DNA of 64,000 nucleotides from Danxiaibacter sp048498555 (GTDB lineage Bacteria; Bacteroidota; Bacteroidia; Chitinophagales; Chitinophagaceae). The DNA is taken from assembly GCA_048498555.1 (NCBI GenBank), contig JBEHXT010000010.1, positions 124,001 to 188,000 of the forward strand, given 5' to 3'. Position numbers and translations under genes: made by a program. Below the pieces are notes generated by a model. The model saw only the letters and a program-made list of their open reading frames with translations, did no database searches and was not told the DNA's origin. Shown piece after piece: positions 60,907 to 64,000 of this stretch (position 1 is the first letter of the stretch; each line of letters opens with the position of its first letter).

Positions 60907-62544
60907 TTACCTGTTTTGAGCCTTATACCCATGCATCTCTTTGGCCGATTCCGCGTCACTCAATTCAATTACTCTTTTTATATCTATCTCTTCCAGGAAG
61001 TATTCGTCGTGAGAAACAACGATCAGTGTTCCACGATATTCATTGATGGCGGCAGTCAATATTTCAATGTTTTGAATATCAAGATTATTGGTAGGCTCGT
61101 CAAGAATAATAATATCAGGCGGTTGATTACTGATTGTAAGGCAGCAAAGCATCAGGCGCATTTTTTCTCCTCCGCTTAAAGAACCACAGGATTTTTCCCA
61201 GGCATCTTTTGAAAACAAAAATCTGTTCAGCCTGCTTTTTATTTCATGCTCCTGCAACCCGGATGAATTAAACTGCTGAACCTGTTCGTAGACTTTCAGC
61301 GCATTATTAATCAATGAATACTCCTGATCTATATATACAGCTTTGTTGTAAGCCCTGTAAACTGTACCAGTTTGAGGCTCAATGTTGCCTAAAATAATTT
61401 TGATTAAAGTTGTTTTACCAGATCCATTTGAACCTTTAACCGCAATGCGTTCGCCACTGGTTAATTGAAAGTTCAATGCATGCGGCCATAACATTTGCTG
61501 CCCGTATCCAAAATTGATGGCTGCTGTATTCAGCAATATTTTACCTGCATGCAATGTTGAATTATCAAAGCCGAATTTCATTTTATCCTTATCAGGCAAC
61601 TCTTTACGCAGCTCATTCAACTCCTGCGAAATGGAACTTATTTTTTCGGCATGAACGCCTTTCAGTTTGGATGTACTTTTTTCAGCGCTATTCCTAAGCG
61701 TGTTCATCATGATTGTCGGCAAACCGGCCTTCTCCTGCTTCTTCTTTCCCCTGGCATCAAGCTTCTGTTGGCGTTCGGCTGTCTCCCGCTCTATTTCTCT
61801 TGCTTTACGCAATGCCTTCTCTTTGCTTCTTACATCCTGGTCAAGCGCTTCCTGCTCTATTTGTTTTTGTTCGGTATAAAAATCATAATTACCTCCATAC
61901 ACTGTTATGCCTGTTTTACTTAGCTCATAAACAGCGTTCAAAAGGTTTAATAATTTTCTGTCGTGACTCACCACAATTAATGTAAGCGTGGTATTTTCAA
62001 TAAAATAATACAGAAGTTGCCTGGCTTCAACATCGAGGTGATTACTCGGCTCATCCAGCAAAACAAGTTCCGGTTGATGAATGGAAATCCCCGCCAGGAA
62101 GACTTTTGTTTTCTGACCGCCACTAAGTGTAGCCATTTTTTGTGTGAGATCAAGCTCACTTAACTTCCAATAGCTTAACGCCTCATTACAACGTTCTTCT
62201 ATTGTCCAGTCATCAGCCAGGTGAGTAAAATTGTTTTCGCTCACGTCACCTTCAAGGATTTTATGCAATGCACTTAGTTTCTGTTCAATACCAAGTGCCT
62301 GGGCAATTGTGAGCTCATTAAACTGACCAAATATTTGCGGCACATAATAAGGCGATGAATCAATTTTTACCACGCCACCCGCAGGTTGCAAAACTCCAGC
62401 TATGATTTTAAGCAGGGTTGATTTACCAATACCATTGTTGCCGACAAGTGCCACTTTAGCATTCCTGTTGACCGTAAGATTAAGATCGCTGAATAATAAG
62501 TCTTTATTGGGATGAGAATATATAAGATTCTGCAGAAGAACCAT
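60907..62544 (-). CDS. ABC-F ATPase (ribosome-associated, possibly antibiotic resistance)
   Basis: 545 residues from ATG 62544; the longer TTG frame from 62571 lies inside a structured leader. Two ATPase domains in one chain without membrane segments: GNNGIGKSTLLKII and LSGGQKTKVFLAGI, then GSNGSGKTTLIKII and LSGGEKMRLMLCC, with LLDEPSNHLD and ILDEPTNNLD as the two Walker B sites. The charged linker (about 215-320) is long. Housekeeping factors (Uup, EttA) and drug-resistance proteins (Vga, Msr) share this layout, and the leader structure would suit an attenuated resistance gene. The drug cannot be predicted. Confidence 0.85.
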   Translation of the reverse strand: MVLLQNLIYSHPNKDLLFSDLNLTVNRNAKVALVGNNGIGKSTLLKIIAGVLQPAGGVVKIDSSPYYVPQIFGQFNELTIAQALGIEQKLSALHKILEGDVSENNFTHLADDWTIEERCNEALSYWKLSELDLTQKMATLSGGQKTKVFLAGISIHQPELVLLDEPSNHLDVEARQLLYYFIENTTLTLIVVSHDRKLLNLLNAVYELSKTGITVYGGNYDFYTEQKQIEQEALDQDVRSKEKALRKAREIERETAERQQKLDARGKKKQEKAGLPTIMMNTLRNSAEKSTSKLKGVHAEKISSISQELNELRKELPDKDKMKFGFDNSTLHAGKILLNTAAINFGYGQQMLWPHALNFQLTSGERIAVKGSNGSGKTTLIKIILGNIEPQTGTVYRAYNKAVYIDQEYSLINNALKVYEQVQQFNSSGLQEHEIKSRLNRFLFSKDAWEKSCGSLSGGEKMRLMLCCLTISNQPPDIIILDEPTNNLDIQNIEILTAAINEYRGTLIVVSHDEYFLEEIDIKRVIELSDAESAKEMHGYKAQNR

Positions 62545-62628
62545 AATTTCTTTCTTTAAAATGAATAACAATCGCCAACCGGTCGCCGGTTTTGCTATCT
62601 GTTTTCTGAGAAAGAAATTATCCTACAT
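62545..62628 (-). promoter_or_regulatory. Structured leader of the ABC-F gene (candidate attenuator)
   Basis: GAAAGAAATT (62610-62619) and AATTTCTTTC (62545-62554) are exact reverse complements, the latter ending right against the start codon at 62544. Inside this pair sits a second perfect hairpin AACCGG/CCGGTT (62577-62582 with 62586-62591). Further 5-prime an ATG-TAG start-stop occurs on the minus strand (62628 to 62623). Together these could sequester or expose the start codon. Confidence 0.45.
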
Positions 62629-62654
62629 TGATTTGTAATTTTTATTGAAGGCTG

Positions 62655-62662
62655 CAAAGATA
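62655..62662 (-). promoter_or_regulatory. -7 promoter element (TATCTTTG) for the ABC-F gene
   Basis: TATCTTTG on the minus strand matches TAnnTTTG and places the predicted start near 62651, about 107 bases before ATG 62544, leaving room for the structured leader. Confidence 0.55.
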
Positions 62663-62698
62663 TAAAAAAATTATTTAGTGGCGATTTTTGCGAAAATA

Positions 62699-62734
62699 CA
62701 GTTACACAGAGGGCACGGAGAGGACACAGAGATA
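62699..62734 (+). repeat. Short ACACAGAG-type repeats
   Basis: ACACAGAGGGCACGGAGAG is followed at once by ACACAGAG, a direct repeat of short ACAGAG/ACGGAG words. It lies just upstream of the ABC-F promoter region. Confidence 0.4.
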
Positions 62735-62802
62735 GTTTAGATCTTCCAACAAATTGTTACGTTGCAATAATTCGATCCACTGCCATGATTCTGATTGATT
62801 CT

Positions 62803-63645
62803 TTATTCCGAAGCGACAGCCAGATCCAGCTCCCGGGGCCTTGACCGGACATTCACAAATTTATTCATCACATCAAATAACATCTGCGCAAAAAAAACGG
62901 TGAGTATAATAGTTATTACCCATCCTGCAATGGTCAAAATTATTTCCTCAATGGTCTGCGGTGTATCTCCCCTGGACCAACCTAAAGGATAAGCTTCCGC
63001 AAGCAAATGTGACAAAACCTTTTTTGCTCTTTCCGGAGACAGGTTTCCATTGGCATCCTTTTCTTTATCTAAAGCGGCAATAACCTTACTTATTAGCTCA
63101 TTCCTTGTAATGCTGTTAAATAGCTTAATTGCATTTACATTAAAACCTATTACCAATACCGTAGCAACAAGAAAAAGTAACTTTTGAACGGTACGCTTAT
63201 AATAGCTTGAAATTGTTTGCACAACACTATGAAATAACCTTTTTGCATTATTATGCCACTCTTCCATTGAAACGGCATTAGCCGACAGCTTACAAAAAGC
63301 TTCGATAAAAGTATTATTGGGATATGATTGATAAAGTTCAGGATTAAAATCTTCGATCTTTTTAATAGCTAACAGATCCAAAAAGGCAACAGAAAAATAA
63401 CCAGCATTCAGGTACGAATTCTGCGCTCCCTGTATCTTGATGATGGGATGATCAAAAAGTTGCCTGATAAAATTTTCATCATTAAAAATCTTACGTAAAA
63501 ACTTGCGAAGAAACCTGTTTCGCAGCCGGAACAAAGCACTTATCGCTTCCATAATGATTATGGTAAAAAGCCCCAGGATAATAAACCCTGCAGCAAGCTT
63601 TATCAATATTCCGACAAGAGTTGATAACAGGTCAAAATTTTCCAT
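62803..63645 (-). CDS. Membrane protein of unknown function
   Basis: 280 residues, about three membrane helices: 13-36 (KLAAGFIILGLFTIIIMEAI), 155-176 and 230-258. The N-terminal helix is followed by a basic stretch (FRLRNRFLRKFLRK) and a long soluble part. Late in the protein comes a Pro/Glu-rich segment around GDTPQTIEEIILTIAGW. No motif or family is recognised, and no partner gene is adjacent. Confidence 0.5.
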   Translation of the reverse strand: MENFDLLSTLVGILIKLAAGFIILGLFTIIIMEAISALFRLRNRFLRKFLRKIFNDENFIRQLFDHPIIKIQGAQNSYLNAGYFSVAFLDLLAIKKIEDFNPELYQSYPNNTFIEAFCKLSANAVSMEEWHNNAKRLFHSVVQTISSYYKRTVQKLLFLVATVLVIGFNVNAIKLFNSITRNELISKVIAALDKEKDANGNLSPERAKKVLSHLLAEAYPLGWSRGDTPQTIEEIILTIAGWVITIILTVFFAQMLFDVMNKFVNVRSRPRELDLAVASE

Positions 63646-63676
63646 AGATCAGTTTTGAAATGGTTATCTACACCTT

Positions 63677-64000
63677 TTACTGTCCTTTTAAAATCAATTC
63701 CTTCTTACCATAATCAAAACTATTCCTGATGTTTACAGAAGTAAGTTTATTACCATCAAAATGACAGATCAATGTAGCGGTGTGCGGGCTTTCGATATAA
63801 CGCAATGTAAGATTGAGTGTACTATCGTCGGCCCAATTGTAACTGCCGTCAATTTTAAAAGGATCCAGACCGGCAAGGTTGCGTCTTGCTCTTTCTACCA
63901 GATATGGGCCATGCAAGGTTGTTTCACCTGATTGCCATTTACCTGATCCGAAGCCAATCTTAAATGAAGCTGTATCGTTTTTTACTGTTGCATAGCAGGT
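63677..64000 (-). CDS. C-terminal fragment of a protein cut by the window edge
   Basis: The frame is open from base 64000 to the stop at 63677-63679, giving 107 residues. KNDTASFKIGFGSGKW, then LTLRYIESPHTATLICHFDG, closing FDYGKKELILKG, is a beta-rich pattern that I associate with the extra C-terminal domain of Bacteroidota serine hydrolases (beta-lactamase-related). That link is recalled, not checked. A TTG at 63916 gives a shorter frame, but the upstream codons continue in frame to the edge. Confidence 0.45.
   Translation of the reverse strand, partial: TCYATVKNDTASFKIGFGSGKWQSGETTLHGPYLVERARRNLAGLDPFKIDGSYNWADDSTLNLTLRYIESPHTATLICHFDGNKLTSVNIRNSFDYGKKELILKGQ

Noticed and set aside
1..64000. 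Search by eye for integrase, transposase, tRNA, rRNA and CRISPR units
   Set aside because: None was recognised. The cassette-array idea therefore rests on spacer structure and gene orientation only.

Overview
The window looks like chromosomal DNA of a Bacteroidota bacterium, most likely family Chitinophagaceae. That placement is inferred from gene content and style, not from a marker gene. Supporting signs are the Bacteroidota -7 promoter element TAnnTTTG directly upstream of many starts, the near absence of Shine-Dalgarno sequences, many secreted proteins ending their signal peptide in AQ or GQ, an outer-membrane-protein/TonB-receptor-like barrel, a BamA-like barrel and an N-terminally extended Lgt. 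I recognise no rRNA, tRNA, CRISPR array, transposase, integrase or phage gene.

Bases 1 to about 37,070 form an accessory region. Almost every gene is on the + strand, most are single small genes, and the functions form a mosaic: mercury transport (MerTP plus a GDCCVxC protein), an FtsX-type permease, VOC proteins, an AraC/SDR pair, DUF1835, YdeI, creatininase, a DUF2975-HTH pair, an acyltransferase, peptidase S51, DUF1801, two dihydrofolate-reductase-like proteins, YoaK, a PaiB-like FMN-binding protein, DUF2200, a cytochrome c lipoprotein, two SAM methyltransferases, DinB, cupin and aldo-keto reductase. Several spacers in the first 20 kb share short words (AACA, then GGCTGAC, then TTCAACTTT) and in three cases fold as nested imperfect palindromes. 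This resembles a gene-cassette array with attC-like sites, although no integrase is in the window. Broken gene pieces (a frameshifted sensor-propeller fragment and truncated leftovers) and one GC-rich metallopeptidase-like gene fit repeated gain and loss.

Bases 37,240 to 64,000 are more chromosomal-core in character, with genes on both strands: infC and thrS, an Smr/DUF2027 protein, a BamA-like barrel, guaB, a TonB-receptor-like barrel, a heparinase II/III enzyme, lgt, a bacilliredoxin, Hsp20, a TraB/GumN protein, a flavin monooxygenase, two tandem paralogous membrane proteins and an ABC-F protein with a structured leader. Clear hairpin terminators separate many of these units.

The spacers from about 36.6 to 55.4 kb carry degenerate heptanucleotide repeats. 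Each locus has its own seven-base word, and several form long inverted repeats. The heptamer repeats and the cassette-like spacers are the two least explained features here. All function calls come from reading motifs and overall resemblance; no database search was run.
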